DNA of 64,000 nucleotides from Anaeramoeba flamelloides (lineage: Eukaryota > Metamonada > Anaeramoebidae): contig JANTQA010000047.1 of NCBI GenBank assembly GCA_027625915.1, positions 13,082,001 through 13,146,000 of the forward strand, written 5' to 3'. Position 1 is the first letter of the stretch; each line of letters starts with the position of its first letter. Below, piece by piece: positions 10,001-22,100 of this stretch. The translations under genes were made by a program, and so were the position numbers. The notes beneath the pieces were generated by a model. It saw only the letters and a list, made by a program, of their open reading frames with translations. It searched no databases and was not told the origin of the DNA.

Positions 10001-13000
10001 TAAGTGGAACCCCCCGTTAAAAAAAGTTACAAAAGTCTAATTGGTCTCTTAATTATTTTTTTTTTCAAAATATGTAAAAAATTCTCTAACATACCATCCA
10101 AAATACCCAAAACACTCAAACTTACCCTAACATACATTAACCTACCAGTAAAGGATGTGTTTAAATACCTACATCCAATATATTTCAATGGGATTGACAA
10201 TTTTGAAAAAAATGAGAATTTGACTAATTTTGAAAAATAATAATTTTTCCCACGAGAAAGTTTCAAAAATAGCGATAATATCACAAACCGCGATACTCTA
10301 TAAATTCACGATAATTGTCTAAAAATTGTTAACAATGTCAAAATATCGTGAGAAAAATTAAATTGTGATATAATAGTTGATGACTTTTAGGGTATATTCA
10401 ACAATATTTTTAAAAAGAAGAATTTTTGTTTGATCAAAAAATAAATCCTTGAAAAAAATTTATTATTCTTTTAAGGGATTAGTAACTCTTATTTATTTTT
10501 TTTTCCAGAGGCTATGGGGTGATTATTTTCACAAGGATACAATTAAACTTGACAAACAACATCACTTATCAACTTTAGAGAAATGAGTTATCATTTTTAA
10601 AAGAAGTTCATTTTTCCCAATTAATTTTCATTAAGAAAGATCCTAATCCTTTTTTGTTTGGATTTTTGGATGAATTTCGAAAAAAGAAAATTTTAGAAAA
10701 CCTTTTTATTTTGAGGGAATCTCACTTTTAGTAATTTCTGATAATTTGTATGAACAAATAACTTTGAAATTTAATATTATTTTAAAAATATAGGAAAAAT
10801 AAACAAAATATTAAATCCTTGAAGATTCAGAAAAAATTGATCTTTTATTTTATTCACAAATATTTAATAACTTTCTTGAAATTTAAAATATTAAGCAATA
10901 TTCCTTTTCAAATATTCAGGGTATAAACAACGAACTTTTTGTATTAAAATCAGTTATTTGAGAATATCTGCTATTTTTTTTTCTATTTATTTATTTGAAT
11001 TAGTTTTATTTGCTTGAAAATCTTTAAAAAATTGAGAAATAATTGTAAGGTCTATTTGATATATTTAATCTTTGGGTTGTTAACAACCCACTGGGAGAAT
11101 TAAGAATGGGTTATAATTTATTGATTAAAAACAATCAAATTAAAAGGAATTATTTCCTTAGATTATAAGTTGAATTTTTTAAATTTTTAAAAAAGTATTT
11201 TGGGAGAATTTTTTAATTTAATGGTTCTGTTTCTCTCCTATTTTTTTGATCAAGAAAAAGAAAAAATTGATTTCAATAGTTCTTTGAATTAAAAAATTAT
11301 ATTTTTTTCAAGTTTAAAATAATTATTGTATTTTTTTTTGAAAATTAAGTAGATTTTTTATACTGGGTTATTTTGAAACTTAGTGGTTTTATTTTTAAAG
11401 AACACTTTGATACACTTCCTTTACATGGACAATAAGATTTCTTTCTTCTTCAAACGAAAAATTTTTTTTTGAAATAAAATGAAAATATGTTGGATTTTGA
11501 ACTTTTCAAAATAGAGAAATTTTGATCAAGCTTTTCAATACAATAATTCATTTCAGAAAATAGCATTAAAAATAAGTTTGGTATTGTAGTAATCAGGTTT
11601 TTACTTCAGTTTTCAATTTAAAGATGAGACGAATTTTTTTTTTGAATTTGATATTAGATTTACTGGAAGATTTTTTTTAGTTTACTTGCTCGTTAAAAAA
11701 CAACAAAAAAGATACTTGATTCAACCAAGAATCAGATCAAAGAGTTTATTGTATTTTATTTTGAATTGATTGACATATCGATCAATCCTTTAGATCAACA
11801 AACAATAATAAAATAGGCAAATAAATAATTTCTCAGCCAATCGTGTTTTAAATTGTGTTGAGTAAAAAGGCATCGAAAGCAGCCAACCCTTTACCTGCCC
11901 TTTAAATAATGTGTTCTTGAGTTAAAACATTTTTCATTATTCTCAGAAAGCTGAAAGGAGTTGGATAACTTTTCAAAAGCTTTCACAATAACCTTGCGAA
12001 CATTATCACCAGTTATTAAGATTGTTTATACATTCGTTTTCTTCTTGTTATTCTTCTTCTCTTATCTTTGTATTTGAAAAGAAAACACGGCTAGAGTTTA
12101 AAGGATTTTTTTGATCGATCACCAATAAGAAGGAAAATTACCTTTCTTTTTTTTGGTTATTTAAAATTGTGAATGTAATAACTCCATTTTAAAAAAAAAT
12201 CATATCTATTTTATATTCAAGTATATTTTAGAAATGGGTTATTATTTGTTTGATCATTATATTCGTTTGAGATTTTATATTTTGCAATTAATAACAAAAA
12301 TGAAACGAAAATTTGTATTTTCCACTACAAAAAATCTCATGCCTTTTATAAAACTTTTTGTCTTTCAAACACTTTACAACCCTTTCAGACAGTACACAAC
12401 CCTTACAAACATTTTCTAACATTTTTAAAGGGAAAGCATTGCAAAAGTCCCAAGGCATTTAAAATTCTTCAAGATTTTTTTACGATGATTTCAAAAAATC
12501 AAGATTTTTCATTTTATCACGATTTTTTAATATTTCAAGATTTTATGTTTTTTCGCGATAACGTGGGACTAATCGCGATTTTTTTTTTAATATTATCGCA
12601 GATTTTATTGTTAATATCATGATAATACATATTATCAAGAAAACCTCTAATATATTTTAATCTGTGGGTAAAAGATCATATTTGTCTTAGTCAATCTAAA
12701 TGGAAGTCATTTGTAATGTATCTAATGAATTCATTTGGAACGTACGTCCTTAAACCAAAAATTAGTTCCAAAATTTTGAGGATGCCCAAATGAGTTCCTT
12801 TGGGCGCTCAAACAAAAATATTAATAATTTGATTACTCAAGGCGAAATTTAGCCAAAAAAAAAAAAAAGTTCCTCTTTAAAATTTCTGCTTTTTATCTCG
12901 TCAATTGTTTCACTGTTTGCAAGACTCTGAAAAGAAATTGTTTTGTTTGCTTGCGAAAAGAAAAAATCAAAAAGTTGTTACTTACATACGCGTGCCATCG

Positions 13001-13935
13001 TCGTGGAAATCGTCGTAAACTTGGCCATTTGGCTTTTGTGTTGACAAATAGTAATTAATGGTGCTTTTGACATCAGCAAGGGCTTGTGGGTTGCTATATA
13101 GCCAATCTTCTTGTAATAATTGATAAATGACACCACCAGATCCAGACAACCCCTCTCCGATTCTGTGCATCCCGTCATATGGAACGCCAAACTGTAATGC
13201 CTTTGTTGTTTTGTTATAGTATTTTAATCCCAATTGATAAAGAGTGCTTGCAACCTTATCAACTTTTGATTTCTCGATGATGTCTTTGCCATAGAATTTC
13301 TTCAAATACCTTGCGGCATACAGCATGCCAGCCATCCCGGAGTCCAAATCGAATGGGCTGTCGATGGTTACAGTCTCGTAAGGAGTTGCTGCTTCTTCGA
13401 GATATTTCTTTGCAGTGCTATTGTCTCCGCTGAGGGTATAAATAACACTAGCCAACGCAAGGCTTCCCGTTCTTCCTTTTAAAAACCCAATGCGCTTCTC
13501 CTCCCATGATGTCCTTGACAAGGCTATGTCGATGTATTCCTTGCTAATTGCAAGGTAATTTGTTGCCCTTTCGATGCTGCCCTGGTAATACGGGTTACTG
13601 TTGTGAAGGGATTCCATTTCCAAATGGTAGAACCTTAAAAACATGAAGGCAGTTCCGGCGCCACCATAATAAATATACGGACCCAAGAAACCATCATAGC
13701 TTGGTGGGAAATCGTTGTAATACATCTTTTCTATCGTCTCTTTCCTTTCCTTCATCATATCAATGGCCCATTTTGGAAGAGATGTAATTGTTGTGTTTTC
13801 TAATTTGTTGGGATAAAAGAGTGCACCAGGTGGCTGAATAGAACCACGACATCCTTCGACATCTGTGGCAAGAACTGTCGAGAAGAAGATTAGAAAAAGA
13901 ATACAAACTGTTGATTGTTTTGAGAGAATTTTCAT
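7085..13935 (-). CDS. Secreted LanC-like (LANCL) protein, two exons
   Basis: Member of the LanC-like family (eukaryotic LANCL; related to bacterial lanthionine cyclases). Exon 1 is 13935-12986 and exon 2 is 7505-7085. Donor AT|GTAAGT and acceptor TTAG|A give matching phase and read ...GTR-I-Q-WCHG..., as in LANCL proteins. The product is 456 aa (family about 400-450). Residues 1-24 look like a cleavable signal peptide (CILFLIFFSTVLA core), unusual because LANCL proteins are normally cytosolic. Toroid GxxG motifs occur (LKGRTGSLALA, DSGMAGMLYAARYL, GEGLSGSGGVIYQLL). Zinc ligands Cys320 (W-C-H-G), Cys366 and His367 (L-C-H-G) are all present. The upstream in-frame TTG at 13938 is not taken as start; ATG at 13935 is. 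The intron is 5480 nt. The substrate is unknown: family members add glutathione to dehydroamino acids or cyclise lantibiotics, and neither role is shown here. Confidence 0.87.
7667..7722. repeat. 22-bp minisatellite, 2.5 units
   Basis: Tandem units begin ACACTAAAAAGTTGAG: unit 1 at 7667-7688, unit 2 at 7689-7710, partial unit 7711-7722. It lies in the LanC-like intron, about 160 bp from the acceptor. Confidence 0.85.
8160..8640. repeat. Dispersed repeat J, copy 1
   Basis: It aligns with 28570-29005: a long pyrimidine tract (TTTTTCTTTTT type), then ATCTT(C/T)GAAAATACAAATAA, a shared middle, and a terminal TTATTATTTCAGG(C/T)GAGTT. The nature of the element is unknown. Confidence 0.55.
10450..11690. 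repeat. Dispersed repeat C, copy A
   Basis: About 1.2 kb aligning with 55880-56735 plus 57857-58232 (copy C) and, for its right half, with 17790-18515 (copy B). Shared blocks include AGGATACAATTAAA, TTCACAAATATTT and AAATAATTATTG. This copy keeps the unoccupied TTAA at 11314-11317, where copy C carries an inserted element. No coding capacity recognised. Confidence 0.75.
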
Positions 13936-15020
13936 CAACTTGTTACTGTTTCCTGATTTAATAGAAATCTAAAACAATTTGAGTCGGATAAAAAAATGAA
14001 AAATCTGAACTTTTTTATTTACAGATTTTTGCCTATTCTTTAGAAAATATTTATATATCCAAGATATTGAACTCAATTACTTTTCCCTTTGTTTACTTTT
14101 GATTGCTTTTTTGGAATTAGTTAAAAAACATTTCCAAAGACTAAAAATGTAATCAATTCATTAACTGTTATTTGAATTATAAATTACAAAATTTGTGACT
14201 TCTTTTTCAATTTCCTTTTTGCAAGTGAGCCACAAATTACAAAATACTTCTTTCACAACTGTCTTTATATAAAAAAAATTCATGAAAAAGGAAAGGATAA
14301 TTTTTCCCATTTTTAATTCTAATACCAGTAATAATCGATATTTAAATCTATATTGGAATTTCCTAATTTTAGAGTCAGAGAATATTACTTTGACATTTAA
14401 TAACTTATTTGTTGGCGTGTAAAACCGTTGAACCAAGAGATCTATGACTAATTGAAAATATAGGTTTTTTTTTTTTTCAAATAAAGGTGATTTTGGTAAA
14501 AACATTTGCTGCATTCTAAATTGGAAATTTAAATTGATAAAGCTCAAAAATCAAAATTCTCTTGCTTCATTTACTTTACACTTGATTTTAAAAAAAGAAT
14601 AGAGCTGAGTACATGTATATAAATACTACTTGTTGTATAATTAATGGAACAAAATATTCATATAAATTTGCAAAAAAAAATCGTAAAATATCCAAAATTT
14701 CACAAATATTTAATTCTTAAAAACAGGCTTAAATTATTAATTTGCCTTTTAAAAATATGGAAGTTTGAATTTTTTTTATTTCTGGGGATTTTTTATAATT
14801 TTTTTTTTATTATTTGGTTTGTGTGAATTTAGGAAAGTTGAACGAAAATTTTGATCTTTTTATTTTACAATTAACAGTATATTAAAATATTAAGATGAAA
14901 GAAAGCAAAGTCAGAGATCAAACAAAATTAATATTAATTCTGTGTTGTTTGTTTGAGAATTTCAAAAAGACTTTTGGATCAATTTTTCTTTTAAATTTTC
15001 CTTAAAAAATAAAATAAATA

Positions 15021-15370
15021 CAGCAATTTCAAACCTGGTGCGCACGATTTAACTAAACTTAAAATTTTCATTAAACTTTCTAAAAACTCCTTTAAATTGA
15101 AAAGGTAGATTGTTATTTTGGACTCAAATCTTCTTGTATTGTACTTCATATTCAAGATCTCGTACAAAATGGAATTTTTTTAAAATAATTTCAAAAAAGT
15201 TTAAAAGAAAAAGTGAAAAGTTGTTTACGAAGATTGTCATTCAGGTATTCTTGAGTTTTGGTGTTAAAACCTTGATTTTGTTTTAACAGATCTTGAAGTT
15301 CAATGAAAGTTGAATGAAAATTGAAATTTTAAGTTAAATTAGAACGTGAGCACCAGGTTTGAAATTGCTG
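15021..15370. mobile_element. TA-flanked MITE (CAGCAATTTC family), copy 1
   Basis: The terminal inverted repeats are about 28 bp: CAGCAATTTCAAACCTGGTG at the left mirrors the right end, and TA flanks both sides. Length is 350 bp with no coding capacity. The CAG start and TA duplication are typical of Tc1/mariner-type non-autonomous elements. A diverged second copy is at 38795-39156. Confidence 0.85.
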
Positions 15371-16437
15371 TATCAATATTTTGTAAATAGTTTGCTTTTA
15401 ATTTACTCACTGCAAAACTATTTTTTTTTGACTATGTGTTGTTATTCAACCACCAGAGAAAATTCAATTATATGTAGTACTAAACGAAAATTTGAAAATG
15501 AAGAAAAATACAAATTTATTGAGTTATTACATTCACTAATTCAAATGATTATATGTTGATACTATATGTTTTGTATTTTTTAAAAATTGAAGAATAATAA
15601 TATCTTTTATTTTTTACACTCTTAAGTATTTTCAATTCAATTATTCTCAAAGTCAAGTAACACAAAAGTACCAAGGGGGTAATAAATTATAAATAATACA
15701 GAGTTTATTTATTATGAATCTAGAAACCATATAAGATAAGTTGCTCAAATTACCTACACATTATTGGTAAAATAACACTGTGAAATCAATAAACCGTTTT
15801 TTTTTTTTTAAACTGTTTATTAAAAAATCCATCAAAGAAACTTAAAACAGGTCATAATAATTATAAAAAAAATAAATATAATATTAGTTTTTTAAAGTCC
15901 AACAATGAAAAGGAAAAATAATTCAAATCAAAGATCAAATAAATAAAAATTTCTATAACAATAAACAAATTAATGAAAAATTGCCCAATGATATATAAAA
16001 AAAAAGAAAAATTAGTGACATTTAAAAAAATATTAAATTCATAATTGAAAATTTTCAGAAAAAATCACAATGAATTACTTTTCGAAAAATAATTATTCAA
16101 CAGTAAAATTTTTGGTACAAAATTTGATATTCTATTAGAACAATAAGAAAAAAAAAAAAAAAAAAAGCCAATTTAATACTTTGGCATTATAGTCTCAACA
16201 TATCTATTTTTGAACATTGAATATTTATGTACAAATTATTTGTAAAATTATTCCTTAAAAAAATTAAAAATTGACTTAAAAATTGTTTTTTAGAATTTAT
16301 TATAATTGTTTTTAAATAGTCGATATACACAAAGATGTTTGTGGATCTTTTAATAAAAAATTTCTTTTATGAACCTTATTCTGATTTAAAATGGGATGTG
16401 TTGGTACTAACATAAATTCGAATTAGATACCCAGGTG

Positions 16438-16599
<162 letters not shown>

Positions 16600-16899
16600 G
16601 TTAATATTATTATTTAATTTTAACTTTATATTTTGTAAAATAAAATCATTTCAAGACAACCTAATTCCTCCAACATCTCTAAAGTTAAAATGTTATTAAC
16701 CTCAATTTTAACAGTTATAAAATTGGAATATTATTTTTACTTAATAAAAATAAACGGTGATTAATAGTCAATGAGAATGTGTTTTTTTTTTTTTTATATT
16801 TGGACAGTATTTAGATTCCAAAAAACAAATTTTTAAAAATAACCTTATCCTGTTGAAATCTAATTTAATAAATTATGTAGTATATCATTGATAAATATT

Positions 16900-17044
16900 T
16901 ATTTGTAGATAATTTATATTCTAAAACATCACATTCTTCTAAAAACAAATATTGAAAATTTATTTTATTTTCGATTGAACATCAAAACGTAAAATTGTTG
17001 TTTTTCTCTAAGATACCCAAAGAATCTTTTTTTCAATTTTTTAG

Positions 17045-17086
<42 letters not shown>

Positions 17087-17260
17087 TTGATTTCCCCTAT
17101 ATGTTGCTATCAATTATTTTCTAAAATATATTATACTTGTTAATTTTTATTTAATCTTCAAAGGCTAATTATACAAAATAATTGATATTTGAAAAAATGT
17201 TGGACCAATTAACTAAAAAATAGTTTATAAAAACTAAAATTCAAAATTTTTTACACAGCT
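16900..17260. mobile_element. Repeat E, copy 3 (partial, degraded)
   Basis: It matches the right part of the E elements at 22565 and 53230: TTGTTGTTTTTCTC, ATCTTCAAAGG, AATTGATATTTGAAAAAA, and a right end resembling the E terminus (TTAACTAAAAAATAGTTTATA). A (TA)n tract at 17047-17083 interrupts it. Confidence 0.5.
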
Positions 17261-17269
17261 AAAACATTC

Positions 17270-17770
17270 CAAACAATTGAAATAATAGAATTTCATTGAA
17301 ATTGGAGATAATTTTGATTTTTGTAAAATAAGAAAATCATTTTTTCATATTTTATTTTTTTGTTTTCATTTCATTTTTTGAATTACGTAATTTGTTTTGG
17401 TCGATCGAAATTTTTTACAACCATTGATATTAGGTTAAAGTTGAGTTGTTCTAAATAGAAGAACACAAATAAAATTAATTGATAGTATCTAACCTTTGAT
17501 CGATCAATATTCCTAATAGAATTTAAACAAATTTACTAATGTATTTTTTTGTTTTGCTCTCTCCAAAATTTTTAACACACCCATGATTTATTTGTATTGA
17601 TAATTATTTATTTATTGTTCTGTGAGCATTGTAATTTATAAATAAGTGTTAACATTTCAATTAGTAAATCGTTCTAATCTGGTAAATATTCTTGAATTGA
17701 TTAAATAAGTTTTTTTTTTTTTCAAAAATCGAATTTTGGTATGTTAAAAATTTTGAATTGGGGTTTATAT
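17270..17770. repeat. Dispersed repeat F, copy 2
   Basis: Aligns with 5690-6380 (see that entry). It directly follows E copy 3 and precedes C copy B. Confidence 0.55.
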
Positions 17771-17789
17771 ATATATATATATATATATT

Positions 17790-18515
17790 TATTTATTTTT
17801 CGAATTATTATTTGAATTAGTTTTATTTGATTTGCTAAAAAATTAAAAAATTGAGAAATAATAATAAAGACTAATGGTATACTTAATATTTTTAGTTACA
17901 AATAACCAACTTAAAGAATCTAGATTGGGTTTTTAATGATTGATTTTATAAAAAATTAAAAGAAAAAGTATTTCATAATGGCTTTTGGTTGAATATCCTT
18001 GTTTGAAAGGGGTATTTTGGAAGAATTTTTGATTCGATTGGTTTGTTTTTTTTAACTCTAATTTTTTCTTTCAACAACAATAAAAAAATGTGAATTGAAA
18101 TGTTTTTTGAATCAAACAAATTAGATTTTTATAAGTTTCAAATAATTATTGTAATTTTTTTTTTTGAAATTAAGTCGATTTTCTATTTTAGAGTTATTCC
18201 AAAACTTATGGGTTTTATTTTCAAGTGTACTTTTGTGGTATTTTTTTTCGCTACTTTTAATTTCTTTCTTCTTTTCAAAAATTCTTTTTTTTAAAATAAT
18301 TCAAAACATGGTTGGATTTTGAACTTTTCAGAAATGTGCTTAATGGGATCAAACTTTCAAAAACGATAATTTCTGAAGGAAAATCATATTAAAAGTCGGT
18401 TTATACTTGTTAATCAGATTTTTTTTCATTTTTTCAATTTCATAATACCATAAATTATTTTTGAATTTTATATTAAATTACAGAAAAGATTTTTTTTTTA
18501 GTTTACTTGTCACTT
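17790..18515. repeat. Dispersed repeat C, copy B (right part)
   Basis: Aligns with 10990-11690 and 56390-58232. It carries the empty-site-like sequence AAGTTTCAAATAATTATTG, where the TTAA has decayed. Confidence 0.6.
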
Positions 18516-19191
18516 AAATCATTTTTATAACCAGAACGTTCATTGACAAGATCACAGATTCTTTGAAATACACACTCTCAAAATATGTGGTTTGGGGGAG
18601 ATTGTATCAAAAAACTTTTCACTAAAAATAAAATGTCTAAAATCTAACTGATTTCAATTATTTAAAGCAAAATAACAATTTTGCCCAATAAAAAAAAAGA
18701 AAAAATTTTTCAGATACTGTTCACAATTTTATTTTGTAAAAATATTAAATGGAAAAAACTATTAAGAATATTTTACTCAACAAAGTTTTGAGTTGAGATT
18801 GAAAACAGATTTATTGATAATTGTGATCAAGGATTTAAGACCCTCGAGCTTGACTTTTCAACTATTTTTTCTTCATAAATTAATAATAAAACCAAAGAAA
18901 TTTTAACCATATTTGTAAATTATTATTTCCTTTAATTCGTTTTTTCTTTTAAATTGTCGACGAATTTGAATTTACACCTTTTTATTGTTGTATGAGTATG
19001 GTTAATTTGTCATTTTTTATTCACCTAATGGATTGGTGAAAAAAGTGTCATGTATAATTCTAAAATCAATCATATCTCTTATCGAAATTTCAGGTCTTTT
19101 AAAGGATTGTTGGGAATGTTTCTCAGAATATGAGTTTTTCCACATATTTTTTATCTACACTCTATTGAGATTATAATAATATTGTTTTTTT

Positions 19192-22100
19192 ATGACAGAA
19201 ATTTATGAAGATTTGTACCTATGTGATCAGTGTGACAATCGGTCTAGTTGTTTTTGTGTCAATTGTAGTTGTGGATTTTGTGAAAAGCACAATTTGGAAC
19301 ACCATAAGGTTGTGATGGAAAACCACAAAAGGGTCGCAATTACGCCACAAACAGACTTTAATCTCTTGTTATGCTCACGCCACTTGTATGAATTAAACAC
19401 ATATTTCTGTAAGGACTGTTCGGGGTTGGTTTGCCCAAAATGTAAAACAACCACACACCGCGAACATAACGTAGTCTTAATCGAAGAAATGAGGAACGAT
19501 CTGAACGAAAAGGTTAAAATACACTATGAAAATTACACAACGAATAAAGAACGATCAGACAAGTTTTTTCACAAATTGGATCAACTAAAAACTGATTTGG
19601 AACAAGAACAAAAAGAATACCTTTGTGACGTTGAATCAAAATTTGAACAATTACTCCAAATAATAAACAAAAAAAAAGACGAGATTGTCAATAAAATACA
19701 AAAGGATCAAAAAAAAAAACTTGATGCTGTAAATGAGAAGATTGAGAAATACAATTCTTTAAAAAAGAATTTCGAAGAGTACGGGATCAACTTGGTTAAT
19801 TCATTTAATTTTAGCAAATCACCAAAAGACTCAAGCTACCTTTTTGTTGCCTATGGTTCAAAATTACCAAAAGACACCCAATACAGTTCCGATTTTATTA
19901 AACTCTCAAACCAGCCACTTCCAAAATCAGGTTTGTAATTGCACCCTTTTCTTTTAAACGTTTTTTTTTTTTTTTTTTCGTTCACTTCTCGACGAATAAA
20001 ACTGTTAATTACAAAATAAAAAGATCAAAATTTTCATTCAGCTGACAAAAAAACACACCTCTCATGTCTTATAAATAAATCATCAAAGTTCCCAATGCGA
20101 AAAATGGATAATAATTAATTTAAAATTGATTGTTTGATTTTAAGAATTAAAAAATTTGAAATTACGCTGATTTATAAAATCTTTTTATGGAAAGCTGTAT
20201 GAAAATTTTGTTTCCTTTATTTTACAACTAATAGTAACGAATTGTGTTTTTTGATTGTAACCAATAAAAGGTCTTGTGAAAATTAGTTCTGTTTTTCAAA
20301 AAAAATCTATAATTCTCAGAAGTTAGAAAAAGAAAAAGAGAGGGTTTTGAATAAAATTTAAGGGTTATCTAAAATAACGTCTCCACGAGAGTTGTAAGAG
20401 TCAAAAAATTCTTGAAATAAGCACCTTTTCGATTTAGATACAGAAGAACTATTAAATTTCAATTCTTTAGGGATTGGAAAATCTACCTGATCAGATTCTT
20501 AATAGGAAGATGGCAGTAAAAACCTAATCCCAACTATGTTTCTTCTAACTTGCTTTTTTCAAATTGGTTTTATTCGAAACTCGACAATACTTGTCTTAGA
20601 ACAAAAAGGGTTGGGTTTTGGTTTTTGCTGCCATCTTCCTATTAAGAATCTGATCAGGTAGATTTTCCAATCCCTAAAGAATTGAAATTTAATAGTCCTT
20701 CTGTATCTAAAGAGAAAAGGTGCTTATTTCAGTAATGTTTTGACTCTTACACCCCCCCCCCCGCGGAGGCGTTATTTTAGATAATCCTTAATTTTTAAAA
20801 AATTGCTAAAAGATTTATTTTTTCTCCGAAATACTGATATTGTTGTTTAAATAACCAGTGAAAAGACTCTAAATCTGTGTTCAAATTAAAATTTTTGATT
20901 CTTTTTTCGACAAGTCTTATAGTCAGTCGCTGGTATTTGTGATTTAGACTGATCAAATTTATTCTATTATCTTTTTTCATTTTATTCAATATGTCTTTTG
21001 TTTAGAATTCTTAGTTTACCGAACGCATACTCAATATATAGCAATCAAAAAGTGCCAAACAAACAAATAGAGACCACCGATTTCCAACAATTTCTTTTAA
21101 AATTAATATTTGTAAAAAGAAAACAATACTCTTATTTTCCAATTTAAAAATTGACAATTTTAAGTTCACTTTACAAAATATTTTTCTAGTTAATAAGTTG
21201 AAGTAAAACCAAAGATCTTTACAACATCGTTTAGAAATGATATTTTTTGACAAGAAATGAAACTTCTTTTATTAACTCTAAGACAAAATTTTACTCTGGT
21301 AATTTGATTGTAGTAGTAATTATTAATATTTATTTTGGAAATTGAACTAAAAATTTTCACATACTAATTGGGAAATAACAGTAAATAATTATTTCAGTGA
21401 TTAGTAAAAAGTGGAAGAATAATTTTATAAAACCTAATATTTTCCAATAAATCAATACTATCTTTATTACTTTATTTGATTTTTGGACATTTGTATAAGA
21501 ATAAAATATCATAACCAAAAATAACCTTATTTTTTGAAAGCAGAACAATTGATTTTAATCTTTGAATAAAAGATCGTATTCAAGTAGACAAAAATAAAAT
21601 TTTTCTCAAGAAATAGAGTTAATTTTTGATGAAATTTTTTCAAAAAAACGAGAATATATTCTAAAAAATTTCTTAAACAAATCCTATTCCTTATTTAAAA
21701 TTTAATCAAAATATCAAGGAGTTTCCTCCCAAAATTGATTTGAGCTTAGATATATTCTTACTATTAAATTAAAAGTTGTATTGTAACACGAAGAAGAAAA
21801 AAGACACGAATTTTATTTGAAATATCGGATTTTAGGTTATATGGTAAAAAAAACAATAAATAGCTGAAAAAATAGATGAAAAATCCTGAAAAATTGTAAA
21901 CAAATTCAATTCACAATTAAAAATGTTCTTAAAACATCAACAAAATTAACTTTCAAATTTTATTTGACCAAGATATACCCGTGAATACTAAATTAAATGT
22001 TTTTTATTGGAATAAGAATAAAAAAAGCACCTTTTTTTAATTTGGAACATGAATTGTGTGCTCTACACACTAGAATTTTTGACTCCTTTAAATTCAAAAA

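Larger units (their letters stand above)
7506..12985 (-). other. Giant 5.48-kb intron of the LanC-like gene
   Basis: The donor is GTAAGT (12985 downward) and the acceptor is ...GGATTAG (ending 7506). Contents: a 22-bp minisatellite (7667-7722), dispersed repeat J copy 1 (8160-8640), a GC-containing hairpin near 8648-8675, repeat C copy A (10450-11690) and two TTAAGGACGT-type ends (9619 and 12753). No further conserved exon was recognised, and the reading frame is continuous without one. Confidence 0.75.

Noticed and set aside
14161-14547. 128-codon minus-strand open frame upstream of the LanC-like gene
   Set aside because: Starts at TTG, strongly Phe/Lys/Leu biased, no motif, composition like the surrounding spacer. 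It may be chance in AT-rich DNA; I would reverse this if a transcript were found.
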